Assembly: GCA_017893485.1 (NCBI GenBank)
Contig: CM030363.1
Location: 87,437,730 to 87,501,729, forward strand
Source of the DNA: Hemerocallis citrina
Taxonomy: Eukaryota > Streptophyta > Magnoliopsida > Asparagales > Asphodelaceae
Reading direction: 5' to 3'
Length of the DNA stretch: 64,000 nt
Shown here: positions 1 to 11,020 of the stretch, piece after piece
Layout of the letters: each line of letters begins with the position of its first letter
How positions within the stretch are numbered: the first letter of the stretch is position 1
The notes under the pieces: model-generated
What the model was told of the DNA's origin: nothing
Databases searched by the model: none
What the model saw: the letters and a program-made list of their open reading frames with translations, nothing else
Made by a program: the position numbers and the translations under genes

Positions 1-388
1 TGATATGACGAGACTTGCCATTATACATGCAACTCAGTGCCCGTGCTATAGCCGATTGGCTGTCACAGTGTACACATAAGGCGGGCACTGGTTTTTCCCA
101 CATAGGAATATCCTCTAAAAAGTTGCGAAGCCATTCTGCTTCTTCTGCCGCTTTGTCTAAAGCAATGAACTCAGATTTCATGGTGGATCTGGCCAATAGC
201 GTTTGTTTAGAGGATTTCCATGACACAGCTGTACCACCAAGTGTAAAGACATATCCACTTGTGGATTTTGAGTTCTTAGAGTCTGATATCCAGTTGGCAT
301 CACTGTAGCCTTCCAGTACTGCTGGATATCTGGTGTAATGCAGTGCATAACTCTGAGTATGTCGCAAGTAGTTCAATACTCTAGTTAT
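1..388 (-). pseudogene. copia RNase H segment (partial)
   Basis: The minus-strand frame stays open from just after the stop at 389-391 to the window edge. It holds the usual copia RNase H signatures: a GYSDADW-like block (here GYSDANW), TSGYVF, the WKSSKQ block and the [10 protein letters not shown] block. It is in the same frame as the upstream reverse transcriptase, so the stop at 389-391 simply separates one polyprotein. RNase H would remove RNA from the RNA:DNA hybrid during reverse transcription in the virus-like particle. The C-terminus lies outside the window. Confidence 0.85.
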
Positions 389-1504
389 TCATTTCCAGTG
401 ACTTCGTCCTGGATTACTCATGTATCGGCTAAGTACGTTTACCGAATGTGCTAGGTCCGGTCTTGTACAATTTGTTAGGTACATCAGACTACCAATTACA
501 CGTGCATATTCCAGCTGTGATATGCTTTCGCCTGTATTTTTGAACAGGTGAAGACTTGAATCGACGGGACTTTTTGCTGTCCCATTGGAATAATTCTTGA
601 ATCTTTCAAGTACTTTCTCCGCATAATGAGCTTGAGACAAAGTAATCCCCTCAGATGTCCTGGAAACTTTGATTCCTAGTATGACATCTGCAACTCCCAA
701 GTCTTTCATGTCAAACTTGCCACTAAGCATGGTTTTAGTTTGTTTGATAATGTCGTTATTGCTTCCAATAATGAGCATGTCGTCTACGTATAGACAGACC
801 AGAATGTATCCGTTTGGAGTATCTTTTATGTAGATACATTTATCACATTCATTTATTTTGAAACCATTTGACATCATAACATTGTCAAATTTTGCATGCC
901 ACTGCTTTGGAGCTTGTTTCAGGCCGTACAGTGATTTTACAAGCCTGCACACCTTATTTTCCTGTCCAGGAACTACGTAACCCTCAGGTTATTTCATGTA
1001 TATTTCTTCTTCTAAGTTCCCATTTAGAAATGCAGTTTTAACATCCATTTGATGTATTTCCAGGTTACGTAGAGCTGCAATAGCTATCAACATTCTTATG
1101 TATGTTATTCTTGTAATTGGGGAATATGTATCGAAGAAATCTAGGCCTTCTTTTTGCCTAAATCCTTGTACCACAAGTCTAGCCTTATGCTTCTCTATCG
1201 AACCATGTGGTTTCAATTTTTGTTTGAAAATCCATTTCCATCCTAGAGCTTTACATCCAGAAGGCAAATCGACTAACTCCCATGTATGATTTTGCATAAT
1301 GGAGTCTATTTCACTTTTGATTGCTTCCTTCCACATAGGTGCATCAGGCATAGACATGGCATCCTTGAACGTTCTGGGCTCATTCTCTAACAGAATGGCC
1401 GTCACAAAGTCAGGACCAAATGATTTTGATGTTCTAGCCCGTTTACTTCGTCTAGGCTCATCGGTATCCTGTTCTGGTTCATCAACTGAAGTGCTTGCAT
1501 TCCC
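389..1504 (-). pseudogene. copia reverse transcriptase, two in-frame stops
   Basis: Two open stretches in one frame (989-1405 and 389-952) give a complete copia-type RT. The N-terminal part has the WKWIFKQKLKPHGSIEKHKARLV block and QMDVKTAFLNG. The C-terminal part has LYGLKQAPKQW, the catalytic YVDD (in VCLYVDDMLIIGS) and the LGIKV block. TAA at 989-991 and TGA at 389-391 break the frame. The stretch up to 1504 is an acidic and basic linker in frame with the integrase C-terminus. The catalytic aspartates are intact, so inactivation comes from the stops alone. Confidence 0.9.
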
Positions 1505-3511
1505 TTATTCACGTGTACGTTTAGGGTACGTAGTATCCTTGCACGGAAACACGTGTTCAAAGAATGAAGCATTTCTTGATTCCATTATTGTATTTATATG
1601 GATATCCGGTATATCCGATTTGTATACCAAGAACCGATATGCACTACTATTGTGTGCATAGCCTATGAATATGCAATCAATCGTCTTAGGCCCGATGGTG
1701 ACCTGTTTCGGGTTAGGTACTGCCACTTTTGCTAGACATCCCCACACTTTGAGGTATTTATACGAAGGTAAGTTACCTTTCCACAATTCATATGGTGTCT
1801 TGCCGGTTTTCTTGTGAAGTATTTTGTTGAGAATGTAGTTGGTAGTCAACAACGCTTCCCCCCACATATTTTGGGGTAGGCCAGAATTCAACAACAAAGC
1901 ATTCATCATCTCCTTTAGAGTTCGATTTTTGCGCTCGGCAGTACCGTTTGATTCGGGTGAGTAGGGAGCAGTTGTCTGATGAACTATTCCATGATCCGAG
2001 CAGAACATGTTAAATGGTGCATCATATTCTCCTGCTCTATCACTTCTAACGATTTTAATCGTTTTGCCAAGTTGATTCTCAACCTTAAGTTTATATTCTT
2101 TGAATTTATCCAAAACCTCATTTTTGCTATGTAACAAATATACATAACATAATTTTGTGCAATCGTCTATGAAAGTCACAAAGTACTTTTTGCCATCTCT
2201 GGTCTGCACATATTTTATGTCACACAGATGTGTGTGAATAAGACCTAGAGTTTCTGTGTTTCTTTCTACAGAACGTGATGGAGTTTTAGTGAGTTTGGCC
2301 TCCGTGCAAACTTCACATTTTTCTGAGTTATCTACCTTAAACTTTGGTAGCAAATTCATGTTAACTAATCTACGCATAGAATTTACATTAACATGGCCTA
2401 GTCTTTCATGCCAAAAAGAAGAAGACTCAACAACATAGGCAATAGAAGTTATTTCATTAACTTTGGGAACAGCAGGAACAATAGTTTTAGGGATGACTGT
2501 CATTACATTAAACTTGAACAGTCCATCCTTTACATATCCTTTACCCAAATATACCCCATTCTTGGACAGTACAAAATTATCAGAAACAAGTACAACTTTG
2601 AACCCATTCTTACTTAGCAAAGAACCTGATATCAAGTTCTTTCTAATGTCTGGGACATGCAGCACATTTGTGAGTGTTAGTTCTTTGCCTGAAATCATTT
2701 TCAGCACTATCTTTCCTGTTCCTTCAATTTTGGAGGTGGAAGAGTTTCCCATGAACAGCTGTTCATCTTTATTGCACTTCTGGTAGGAGGTGAACATTTC
2801 CTTGTCCGAGCAGATATGCTTGGTGGCCCCAGTATCGTACCACCATTCACGAGGATTGCTCCCCACAAGATTTACCTCTGAAACAACAGCACAGAGGTCC
2901 AGGTCAGAGAGACCAGTGGACAAGTTCTCAGCTATGTGTACATGGGATTTTTCATTTCCTTTTACATGTCCTGTTTTTGAATGATTACTGTCCTTACTGC
3001 GGCACTCTGAAATTTTGTGCCCCAGTTTACCACACTTGTGGCATTTCCCAGCAAACCTCTTTGCAAGTGATTTTTTGCTTGAGGTCTGCGGCAGAAACTT
3101 CCTCTTCTTGCCCTTCTGTTCATGCTCCACCACATTGGCCTTTTCTATGGACTGATTTTCATAGGACCTCTCAGACTTGCGATTCTCTTCTTCGATCCGC
3201 AACCTGATAATTAGGTCTTCAAGAGACATCTCCTTTCGTTTGTGTTTGAGATAGTTCTTGAAATCTTTCCACCCAGGTGGAAGTTTTTCAATGAACGCTG
3301 CAACCTGGAATGGTTCGCACAGCGTCATATTCTCTGCAGCAATGTCCTGCATTATAACCTGCAGTTCTTGGACCTGACTCACCACAGTTTTGGAGTCAAT
3401 CATCTTGTAGTCCAGAAATTTGCCGACAACAAATTTCTTGGACCCGGCGTCTTCTATTTTGTACTTCTTTTCCAGGGATCCCCCACAGGAGTTTGGACGT
3501 CTTGAAGACAC
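1505..3511 (-). pseudogene. copia Gag C-terminus, protease and integrase
   Basis: A 668-codon open frame. In order it holds: the Gag C-terminal part with one CCHC knuckle ([16 protein letters not shown]2CX4HX4C), an aspartic protease active site (YDTGATKH), an integrase HHCC zinc domain (HERLGHV...CEVC), and a DDE core whose last acidic residue lies in the [15 protein letters not shown] block. The GIFIGYA-like block near the end is typical of copia integrase C-termini. The first ATG of this frame is not a real start, because the true Gag frame enters by a shift near 3490. The frame ends at TAA 1505-1507, beyond which the same frame continues into RT. Confidence 0.9.
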
Positions 3512-3862
3512 AGTAGACGTTGTACAGAGAGTCTACCAAGCCATTCAGGATGTAGTTCCTGCAGAGGTAGTCGTCCTGAGTCCACGCATCAACTGCAGCA
3601 ACGGAGTGTGCTTCCATTGGCGCAGCATCAGGGCAGATTCATTGAGGAATCTGTCCAGCTTCAATGTGGTCAGGTAGAACTGCATCTTCCCCTGCCACTT
3701 TTTGAACCCAGTTCCATTGAACTTTTCCGGTTTTTCTCCCACGGTTATGTGCATGGGCAGAACGACCGAATGTGCCGCAACCGATTGTGCAGTCACATTT
3801 TGGGTCACCGGAGTTTGGGTACTGAGAAGCCCAGTAGCAACTTCAGTTTGTGTGTTCTCCAT
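3512..3862 (-). pseudogene. copia Gag N-terminus, frameshifted
   Basis: The likely Gag start is the ATG at 3862 on the minus strand, shortly downstream of the LTR. The first part includes the KFNGTGFKKWQGKMQFYL segment typical of copia Gag (UBN2-type) proteins. The frame shifts near 3630, where the reading moves to a second frame that carries DAWTQDDYLCRNYIL, and again near 3490 into the long Gag-Pol frame. Gag would form the virus-like particle. Two 1-nt shifts make this copy non-functional. Confidence 0.8.
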
Positions 3863-4324
3863 GTTTTGATTTTGTTCTCTTCTCTAAAATTGGTTGAAAC
3901 AGAGATTGTTAGTTCCTATTTTTTCCGAACAGAACCTGTAAACAAACTTCACAAAATTGTTAGAATCTGTGAGGAAAAATTCTGCTTTAAGATTGTTAGA
4001 ACTTGAATATAAAATAATTAGAAATTCCAACAAAGTTGTGAAGAAATCAAATACAGGAAGAAAAACAGTAAGCAATGAACTTGTACAGAGTCGAGATTTT
4101 TAGAATCTCTGTCCTTAAAGCAGAATTCGCCCCGCAGTGTGACGGTTACCGGCGAATTGCTTCCCAGGATACAACTGTACCTTCTCTGAAGAATGCAGCA
4201 CTCTTGCTTCAGAGCCAACGAACTTCTGTCTGTGGTGTACTCTCAGTGACAGTGACTGACGCAGAGGAGAAGAAGAGGAAGACTCAAATGTAAAAATTCT
4301 GTATCTGTATAGGAGTTGATGTCT

Positions 4325-4336
4325 GGATATATAGAG
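4325..4336 (-). promoter_or_regulatory. TATA box of the copia LTR
   Basis: The minus strand reads TCTATATATCC here, inside the inferred LTR and about 470 bp upstream of the Gag start, with a CT-rich leader downstream. Position and sequence fit an LTR core promoter. Confidence 0.55.
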
Positions 4337-4398
4337 AAGAGTTGGACTGGAGACTGTTCAGCAGCCATTACTTTGTAACAGCAGAGTAATGGGGACTC

Positions 4399-4468
4399 TT
4401 CAGATTCATAACTGGTGAGCCATTACTCTGCTGTTACAGAGTAATGGGCACCAGTTACTGAATCTGAA
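4399..4468. repeat. 32-bp-arm hairpin in the copia U3
   Basis: An imperfect inverted repeat with arms at about 4399-4430 and 4437-4468 around a 6-nt loop; both arms contain CAGATTCA..AACTGGT and CCATTACTCTG blocks. A further CCATTAC...GTAATGG copy begins at 4366, so the promoter-proximal U3 is built of alternating inverted copies. It lies 65-135 bp upstream of the TATA box. Confidence 0.7.
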
Positions 4469-4918
4469 AAGCCTTTTCAGTTCAGTAGGGGAAGAGTTTG
4501 TCTGGGCAAAAATAAAATAAAAATTTAAGCCAGACCAGACCGAACCGAAGCCGGGGCCGGGCCGGGCGCGCACGCGCGTGTGTTTGTCATTTTGGCTAAG
4601 TCCTCTCTCCACTACACGTTAATGGTAACCCCCGGGCCACGCCTTTTAGTCCAGTTTTCTAGTATATATACTAGACAAAATCATTTCCAATTTCCGATAT
4701 GGGACTATCTATTTTCTCCAAGTTGCCAAGTTAGTACATTTCAAGTACCCAACTTTGGATCAACATTTCTCATTCATACGGAATTAGTTTTTGGCAAGTG
4801 AGTATACTACGGAATAGTACTCGTCGAGAGGATCGCAATCCACTCACTTTCTGGTGCCGCCGGTGGCCGGAGCTCGCCGGAATCCGGCTCGGAAAACTGC
4901 AAAAATTAATTCCAACAA

Positions 4919-6067
4919 TATAGTTATTAGACTTTCAAAGATCATTATTAAATTATAACTGAAAATGTTTATCATAAATCCCAAAGGAATTAAAGAAATC
5001 CTGCACTTTCATTACAATGTAAAAATTGTATGATGAATGTTATGTTTTTCTAATGACTCAGAGTATCTGCTTTGAATTTATGATTGTTTTCGGTAAATCT
5101 CTTGACTATGCAATTGAAACTCGATATTTTATTTTGTTCATAAATTATCTGTAAAAATTTAAAATTTTCTTGAAAAAACTTGCTTAGATATTTTGTTATT
5201 AAATTATATTATATTATTGTTTGTTATATTTTTTTTTGATAATAGACTACAAATTATTCAGATCATGATAATAGACTACAAATTAACTTATCCTAATCAA
5301 TTTGCTAATACTTGCAGACTTGCAGTTTGAATAATTCAGTAGTTTTAGATATGACTATATTTCTATGGTAATTTTGGACATGTAAATTATTTTTATGTAT
5401 TAATACATTTCAATTACTAAAAGAATGGCCTTATTCGTCCCGGACGTCCAAATTGTCAGGCCCGGCACGGTCTCTAACTAGGTTATTAGATTAGGATTAA
5501 ATCTCTAAAAAAAATTTCTAATTACATATAAAGTAAAATCTTAAAGTATAGACAAATAGAAGTCATTATGAAAAGTTGTTCTCACAATTGAATCATTATT
5601 AAGAAAGGAAAAATACAAAATATGAATAAGAGAGTTGTTTATCTATGTGCTAGCGTAGTTGTGTACATACGTAACTTTTTCTTATTTTATTTTGATAATC
5701 TGAAAAAATAAAATTAAGTAATATGTTTTTTCGTTTCTTTCCTCGTAGCATCTGCACACATACTGTACTCTTCGAATACATGTTGTAGTACAAAGTTTAG
5801 GCCATATCAAGCAGCTTTAGAATATTTTCACCTCATGCATTGTATACTCCCGTTCCCGATGATTAAGCTCATCAAATTAGAACATGAGAATTACCTTCAA
5901 TTACATTTGACCCGCCATGCATGATAATGTGGGTGGCATTCAAACCGTCCATAATGTCTGCGCCTTTCAGCTATATTAATGGAGTTCGTCCTCCATCAGC
6001 CAAAACCTCCACCACGATGGTCTTTGACCACAAATCTAAAACCAAAACTTCTCTATCCAAGGACCCA
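4919..6067. other. AT-rich non-coding stretch
   Basis: No coding frame, RNA gene or element boundary that I can support. A 19-bp direct repeat (GATAATAGACTACAAATTA) occurs at about 5238 and 5267. Otherwise it is AT-rich intergenic DNA. Confidence 0.5.
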
Positions 6068-6252
6068 TCTATACTTCTCTACTACTATAATGGGAGAAGG
6101 CCTTAGTGTAATTTGTCTATTTGCCAACCCGTACAACGCACGTGCATAACTATTGTAAATGAGGTTTTAGATCAAATCCAGACTACGTCTGAATTTTTAC
6201 TTTTAAAAAAACAATTTTTATTAAGACGTGCATCACACGTGTAAACTACTAG
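6068..6252 (+). mobile_element. Helitron-like short non-autonomous element, copy 1
   Basis: It starts TCTATACT after an A and ends CTAG before a T, which is the Helitron pattern of 5' TC, 3' CTRR and insertion between A and T. The 3' end carries a small hairpin (ACGTG..CACGT) about 10 nt before CTAG. The internal sequence from TATAATGGGAGAAGG onward is shared with the copy at 14100-14287. No Rep/helicase is encoded, so it would need to be mobilised in trans. Confidence 0.65.
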
Positions 6253-6323
6253 TCGAAATTGATTTGACAAAGCCTCAGAGTGGTAAGTCCCACTTCACAT
6301 ACCCATCGTTCATTGGTCGTGGG

Positions 6324-6833
6324 TAGCAATGTCACATTTACCCGATACCCGGATCCGACCCGTACCCAGCATTGGACCGGAACCAACCTGATCTATATGG
6401 ATCCGAGTCCGAATCCTAAATAAGACCCGATGCACTTTTGGGTCCGGGTCCGGGTCCAGCTCCGCTCAAAATAGAACCTGACCCGGACCTGGACCCGAAA
6501 CCGTTAAAAAATACCCCCAAAAATATGAAATTTGAATAATAGAGTTATACAGATATACATGTAAATAGTAATTGTTCAAGATCTATGTGTAAATATAATA
6601 TTTATTCATATACTTAAGTACAAAAATTATTGAAACCGTAGTGTATCAAGTACAAAAATACTTAAGTGCAAATATTTATTTTCCGTTACCAGACCCGATG
6701 GGTAGATTTTTTTTAATTATGACCCAGATCCGGACTCGGACCTCGACCTGATTCTCTCAGGTCCGGGTTCGATCCAATTTTTTGACCAGTAAGCTACCGG
6801 GCCCGCGTAGTGGAGGACCCGATAGCAACTCTA
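6324..6833. mobile_element. hAT-like MITE with 8-bp target duplication
   Basis: A 510-bp element flanked by GTCGTGGG (6316-6323) and ATCGTGGG (6834-6841), matching at 7 of 8 positions. The ends are imperfect inverted repeats beginning TAGCAATG and TAGAGTTG, each followed by CGGGTCC-rich sequence. The subterminal parts are full of GGGTCC/GGACCC motifs in inverted orientation and the centre is AT-rich. Eight-bp duplications with TAG/CAG-type ends and GGGTC-rich subterminal repeats fit non-autonomous hAT elements. No transposase is present. Confidence 0.6.
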
Positions 6834-6841
6834 ATCGTGGG

Positions 6842-7536
6842 GGACTAAGATGGTTCAAGCCCAACCATCGAAAGTGAGACACTCCATCTGGCTCGGCCAT
6901 GTCGCTTCCTCAAGAACGTCGGCCTCTAACGTCTTGCTTCCAAGTCATTGGGCGGACCCCTTGAAACAATTACCTACTAAAACAAAAAAAACAACAAAAA
7001 AAAAATTGCACTTTTTGCCGCACTAATAGACGAGCTCAGTTTCAGCCCTTGGAACAATAACTTCAACTAATACATCATAATGATTAATTTAATTTGGAAT
7101 TTTTTATGGTGCAAATTCTCAACGAGTTTGTTATATTAATAGGATAGGTTTTGAAACTATTTGTTAAAAAGGGACACTATCCAAATTATTTGCAACTAAA
7201 GGATAGTTTCTAAATAGTATTCTATATTTTCTTCCCTATAATATTTTTTATAGGATGTGGGACCTTTCTGCAAATTTAAATTTTGATTTTGTAATATTTT
7301 CTATTGAATCTATTGAATCAATTTTTCAGCTATTTAAATTGTACTAAATATTTTCATAAAACCATGTAATGTTTACTTACTTAAAACATGCATTTGATAC
7401 CAAATGGGGTGAAGCGTGAAATAGTAGTTGTGATAACATGTAAAAGAAAAACAAGAGTGTATCAAAAACATCAAATATAATATTCTTCTGTAAAATAATA
7501 TTCCTGAAAATAACATGCATTATCAATCTAAAAAAT
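6842..7536. other. Non-coding stretch between MITE and viral insertion
   Basis: AT-rich sequence without a supported feature. It includes poly(A)-like runs near 6980-7005. No convincing frame on either strand. Confidence 0.4.
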
Positions 7537-7720
7537 ATTAAAGTAATCAAGCTTAACTTCAAAATCTCTTATAGCTTCTGATTTCATTTCTGATAATTCA
7601 CTATCACTATTATACAGAGGTTCTTCCAAATATTCATTTCCTTCCTCTATATGTTCGTTTTCTTCAATATATTGCCTATATACTGTTGTAGGACTCCATA
7701 TATAACTGCTAAATTATCCA
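7537..7720 (-). pseudogene. Acidic open segment downstream of the viral leader
   Basis: An open minus-strand stretch ending in TAG at about 7537. It is rich in Glu and Asp with many Asn and Tyr residues and has no ATG. Its position beyond the leader suggests the N-terminal part of the viral polyprotein, but I recognise no movement-protein motif. A possible start with a short frame lies near 7955 and is closed within 20 codons. Confidence 0.35.
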
Positions 7721-7999
7721 TTTTCATAAATAATAAAGATCTTTCATAGAAAGTTAGGTTATCGATTATTTGGATATTTATATTACTAGTTTCTCCATGA
7801 TTAAATTAAAAATAATTTAAACTCATAAAAATCATACATGCTTGTTAATCTTTGGGGATAATAAATATAAAAAACTCACATTCTATCACTTTCTTAATAG
7901 TTAGTCATTAATTCATAAATTAACTCATGATTAGAGCTATTATTATTATCCATTATTCTTTTTAGTGATTTTTGAATTTAAAACTTGAAACAATAAGTA

Positions 8000-8500
8000 T
8001 AAAATCAAGAGTAGGGAGAGGTTTCCAAGGATACCCTAAAAGCCAAACAAAAGGGTCCATCATGCTTCCGACCTAGTTAAGCCTCTTTGAGCTGTTCTAT
8101 ACCAGTTACAGCCAATGGATAAAATATCTCTATTATGCACCCCGATTTTAGTGTTTCTTTTACGTTCCTACCATCTTAGGACTACTATGCTTTTCAAGAG
8201 AGTCTTATCCAAGAGATACGTCTGGAACAACTAGTACCACTTTGGTACAGGTAACCACAACCTAGCTCATTTTCTGCTACCAGGAGTACGACTTAACTAT
8301 AAAATGTTGTAAATGTGTCTTTTTGCAAGATCCTTCAGGTAGAGCCTTACTCTCCCTGAGTGAAAGCGATTACTTAATCATATCTTATATTGTATTAGCA
8401 CTGATAGATACTAGAACTAATAGAAAGATAATCTTTTATTCTCTTCAAACTTCTTATAGACCAACCTCTCCTTACAAGATTATATGAAAAATTTCTCTCT
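8000..8500 (-). other. Caulimovirid leader with poly(A) signal
   Basis: Sequence downstream of the promoter on the minus strand. An AGAATAAAAG poly(A) signal lies at about 8432-8441, roughly 100 nt past the TATA box, as expected when the terminally redundant pregenomic RNA must bypass it once. At 8091-8104 the minus strand reads TGGTATAGAACAGC, an imperfect match to the initiator-Met primer site TGGTATCAGAGC. That assignment is tentative. Confidence 0.5.
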
Positions 8501-8531
8501 CAAATTCTCTCCTCCTTCCTCATTAAGTCTA

Positions 8532-8671
8532 CCCTTTTATAGGGGAATGGATGACTTTACATTATTGAATCCTTACGTTATTCATTACATCTGTTTCAAT
8601 TATTATTCCGATTACTTCATTGCTTACATCATAGACTGTTAATTGAGGTGAATATGTCACTGCTTACGTCA
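8532..8671 (-). promoter_or_regulatory. Caulimovirid-type promoter with as-1-like repeats
   Basis: The minus strand has a TATA box CTATAAAAGG (8532-8543). Upstream sites are TGATGTAAG (8623-8631) and TGACGTAAG (8663-8671), with a related AACGTAAGG near 8571-8579. TGACG-type as-1 elements about 90-130 bp upstream of a TATA box are the hallmark of CaMV 35S-like promoters bound by TGA bZIP factors. Of everything in the insertion this block is the best preserved. Confidence 0.7.
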
Positions 8672-8702
8672 TTGCAGACTACTCCAGAAAAGAAGATTCC
8701 TC

Positions 8703-8960
8703 TTAGTCGACATCTTCACATGCTTCACTTTTATGTTGGTGCTCTATCTTCATCAGACTATAGTAGTATCCAACTGTATGTTTTGTCATTGTCATTGCTC
8801 TTGTAGATAGTATCTGGTACCCACTGTTGAATAACTCATGCTTATCTTGTGGTTGTTTTATTTTTGCTATGATATACATTATTATTTTCTCTAGGTCTGG
8901 ACTGTCATGGATCCATATATTCCTGTCTCTTAACTTGATGTCTTTTAATTCGCAATACAT
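8703..8960 (-). CDS. Small viral ORF remnant upstream of promoter, function unknown
   Basis: An 85-codon ORF between the RT side and the promoter, the place of the last ORF of a caulimovirid genome. It is charged and has no motif I recognise. It may be the C-terminal part of the same gene as 9171-9545. I give it no function. Confidence 0.4.
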   Translation of the reverse strand: MYCELKDIKLRDRNIWIHDSPDLEKIIMYIIAKIKQPQDKHELFNSGYQILSTRAMTMTKHTVGYYYSLMKIEHQHKSEACEDVD

Positions 8961-9170
8961 GTTTCATAATATCATTTTCATTCTTTCTGGGATCAACATC
9001 TCAAATTTTTCGGCTTTGTATGATATAATATTAGATGCTTCATAGATTACTTGGGTAGTCATCCCTATTTTTATAACATGCTCAGCTAGAAGTTCTTCAT
9101 TTTCTTGAAGGTACTCAAGGATTGCTGAATACATTCTCATATATATTTTTTAGGCCTTTGTAAGACCAAA

Positions 9171-9545
9171 CTAACTCTTGGCTGTTTTATATATTTCTCT
9201 TGAAAATTGGATAAGTTCTTCACATTTTCTGGATGGATAAATACAATGAATAAGTCCTCTTTCAAATAGTGCCTGTGTGGTTGTTGGATTAGCCTCTGGT
9301 AAAATGATGGCCTTGTTTATATATTGTTGTGATATAATCTTAATGAACTGATTCACCTCCGTAACTTGACATAATTTCTCAATATAATATAAAAATAATA
9401 TTTTCTTTGATACTTTGATAGAAGTTTTCTCAGTGAGCAAAGTCTCATTGTATATAGTTTTATTCGAAGATGTATTTACATCTTCTTTTAATGTTTGAGT
9501 AGGTTTGCCTATTTCACTCATTTTTTCACTACCATTGTCCACCAT
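9171..9545 (-). CDS. Viral ORF remnant downstream of RT, function unknown
   Basis: A 124-codon ORF with a hydrophilic Ser/Thr/Lys-rich N-terminus and a more structured C-terminal half. It begins about 50 bp past the end of recognisable RT sequence, where RNase H would be expected, so a deletion probably joined the two. Some endogenous caulimovirids have an ORF of unknown function in this place. No transactivator motif was recognised. Confidence 0.45.
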   Translation of the reverse strand: MVDNGSEKMSEIGKPTQTLKEDVNTSSNKTIYNETLLTEKTSIKVSKKILFLYYIEKLCQVTEVNQFIKIISQQYINKAIILPEANPTTTQALFERGLIHCIYPSRKCEELIQFSREIYKTAKS

Positions 9546-9599
9546 ATATTCTTTAGTTGCATGCAGATTTATGTGCTGGTAGAATAGACTTTATAGTCA

Positions 9600-10330
9600 G
9601 CATATTTGTATTTGTAATAGACCAAGAATTCTATCGCTTTTTTGAACAGTTCCATTTTCTTTTTTGATAATATAATACCTGCATTTTTACTATTTCTATG
9701 AATTGTACTAAATGTTCTTCGTTTTCGGATCCTATTAGAATATCATCAACATATACTACTATAAAATCATTGCATTTTTCAAATATCTTATCCATATATT
9801 CTTGAAATACTTATAGGCTGTTTTTATTTCCGAATGGTAATACATTCCATTCATAAAATCCTCGTGGTGTACTAAATGATGTTAACTATTTTGACTCTTC
9901 TATTAGTTTTACGTAGAAAAATTCTGATTTACAATCAAATTTAGAATATATTTTCCTTGTTCTTACTGTGTTTAGTAGTATCTGCATATCTGGTAGTGGT
10001 TAGTATTTTTATTTAATTCTTTATAATTTACTACCATTTTAGATTTACCTATTTTTTCTTCTGAATGTTTTCTTATTATGAATGCTGGTGATGAATTTGG
10101 ACTTTGTGATTTTATTATGTAATTGTTTTTCATTAATTCTTTTATATGTATTTTAAATTCTTCTAAGTCTATAGAAGTTTGTCTAATATGTTTAATTTTT
10201 ATTATTTTGTTCTTGTCTACTATTTCTATATGAGCTGTTGGTTTACTTAAGTGTAATTTTACTAAAGGGTCTTCTCTACAGAGATCTTCTAATTATTTTT
10301 GTAGAATTTATTGCGTAATTGTTACTTGAA
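9600..10330 (-). pseudogene. Caulimovirid reverse transcriptase remnant
   Basis: Several minus-strand frames give RT blocks in the right order: an FDCKS-type block (read as KFDCKSEF), a TPRGFYEWNVLPFG block, and YVDDILIGS with the catalytic aspartates at about 9742-9756. These match caulimovirid rather than copia RT. Multiple stops and frame changes occur between blocks, and I cannot find the RNase H domain after it. Confidence 0.75.
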
Positions 10331-11020
10331 CTTGTTGTATTCTAGTTTTATTTGGTAATATTGGTATGCACCACGCTGGGCTGAAAAAACTCTTATATGT
10401 GGTAAGTCTGTCCTAGAATAAAATTGTGTTATTCTAATTGCTATTGTTTAGTATTTACAAGGTGTTGTAAATATAACCGATTTGTGTGATATAGTTATAT
10501 GATAGTATTGTTGAAAAAAGTCGTTTCCTATTTGTATGGTAACATTTTATTGGTATCTGTCAAGTATAACGGTTTGTCCTGTCAATCCAATTATTATTAT
10601 TTTTAATTATTTCCATCTTATTTCTATTTTGGTAGTATATTTTCATGGGATAAGTTAGTGCATGCTCCCGTGTCTATCAGTCTATGATAGTTTCTTGATT
10701 TGTATCATTCGTATACAAATTATGTTAGTATGTATAATGTACTTTTTGTTGCTCTCAATGAATTCATTTACGCGATACCCTATTTATTTCTATACTCTCA
10801 TTATTTACTATTATAGTTATTTTTTTCTTCTTGTATTGAGTACGGTTGTACTGATGTAAGGAAGTCAATTCCTAATAACATTTCATTTACATTGTGCTCT
10901 AGGTCTACATGTAAATGAAATAACCTTTCATTTCTACCATTCATCCTTAGTGGTAATATTATTTTGTAGACAATTGGATGTATTGTTATAATAGTCTAAA
11001 TAGTAATATGGGTTCTCTAA

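Larger units (their letters stand above)
1..4918 (-). mobile_element. Ty1/copia LTR retrotransposon, degraded, truncated by window edge
   Basis: Reading the minus strand from 4918 to 1, the order is LTR, gag with a CCHC knuckle, aspartic protease, integrase, reverse transcriptase, RNase H. Integrase before RT is the copia order. The outer end reads TGTTGGAATTAATTTTTGCA from 4918, a usual copia LTR start. The 3' LTR lies to the left of the window, so no target-site duplication can be checked. The polyprotein is interrupted by three in-frame stops (389-391, 989-991, 1505-1507) and two frameshifts (near 3490 and 3630), so this copy cannot make an intact Gag-Pol. I did not assign a copia lineage. 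Confidence 0.9.
3880..4918 (-). repeat. 5' LTR and leader of the copia element (inner boundary unresolved)
   Basis: The outer LTR boundary is placed at 4918 from the TGTTGG start on the minus strand. I could not find a clear tRNA-complementary primer site, so the inner LTR end, somewhere between about 4040 and 3880, is not fixed. The second LTR lies outside the window and cannot be used for comparison. Confidence 0.55.

Noticed and set aside
5921..6106. 61-codon plus-strand ORF
   Set aside because: Runs into the Helitron-like element, no domain, no support.
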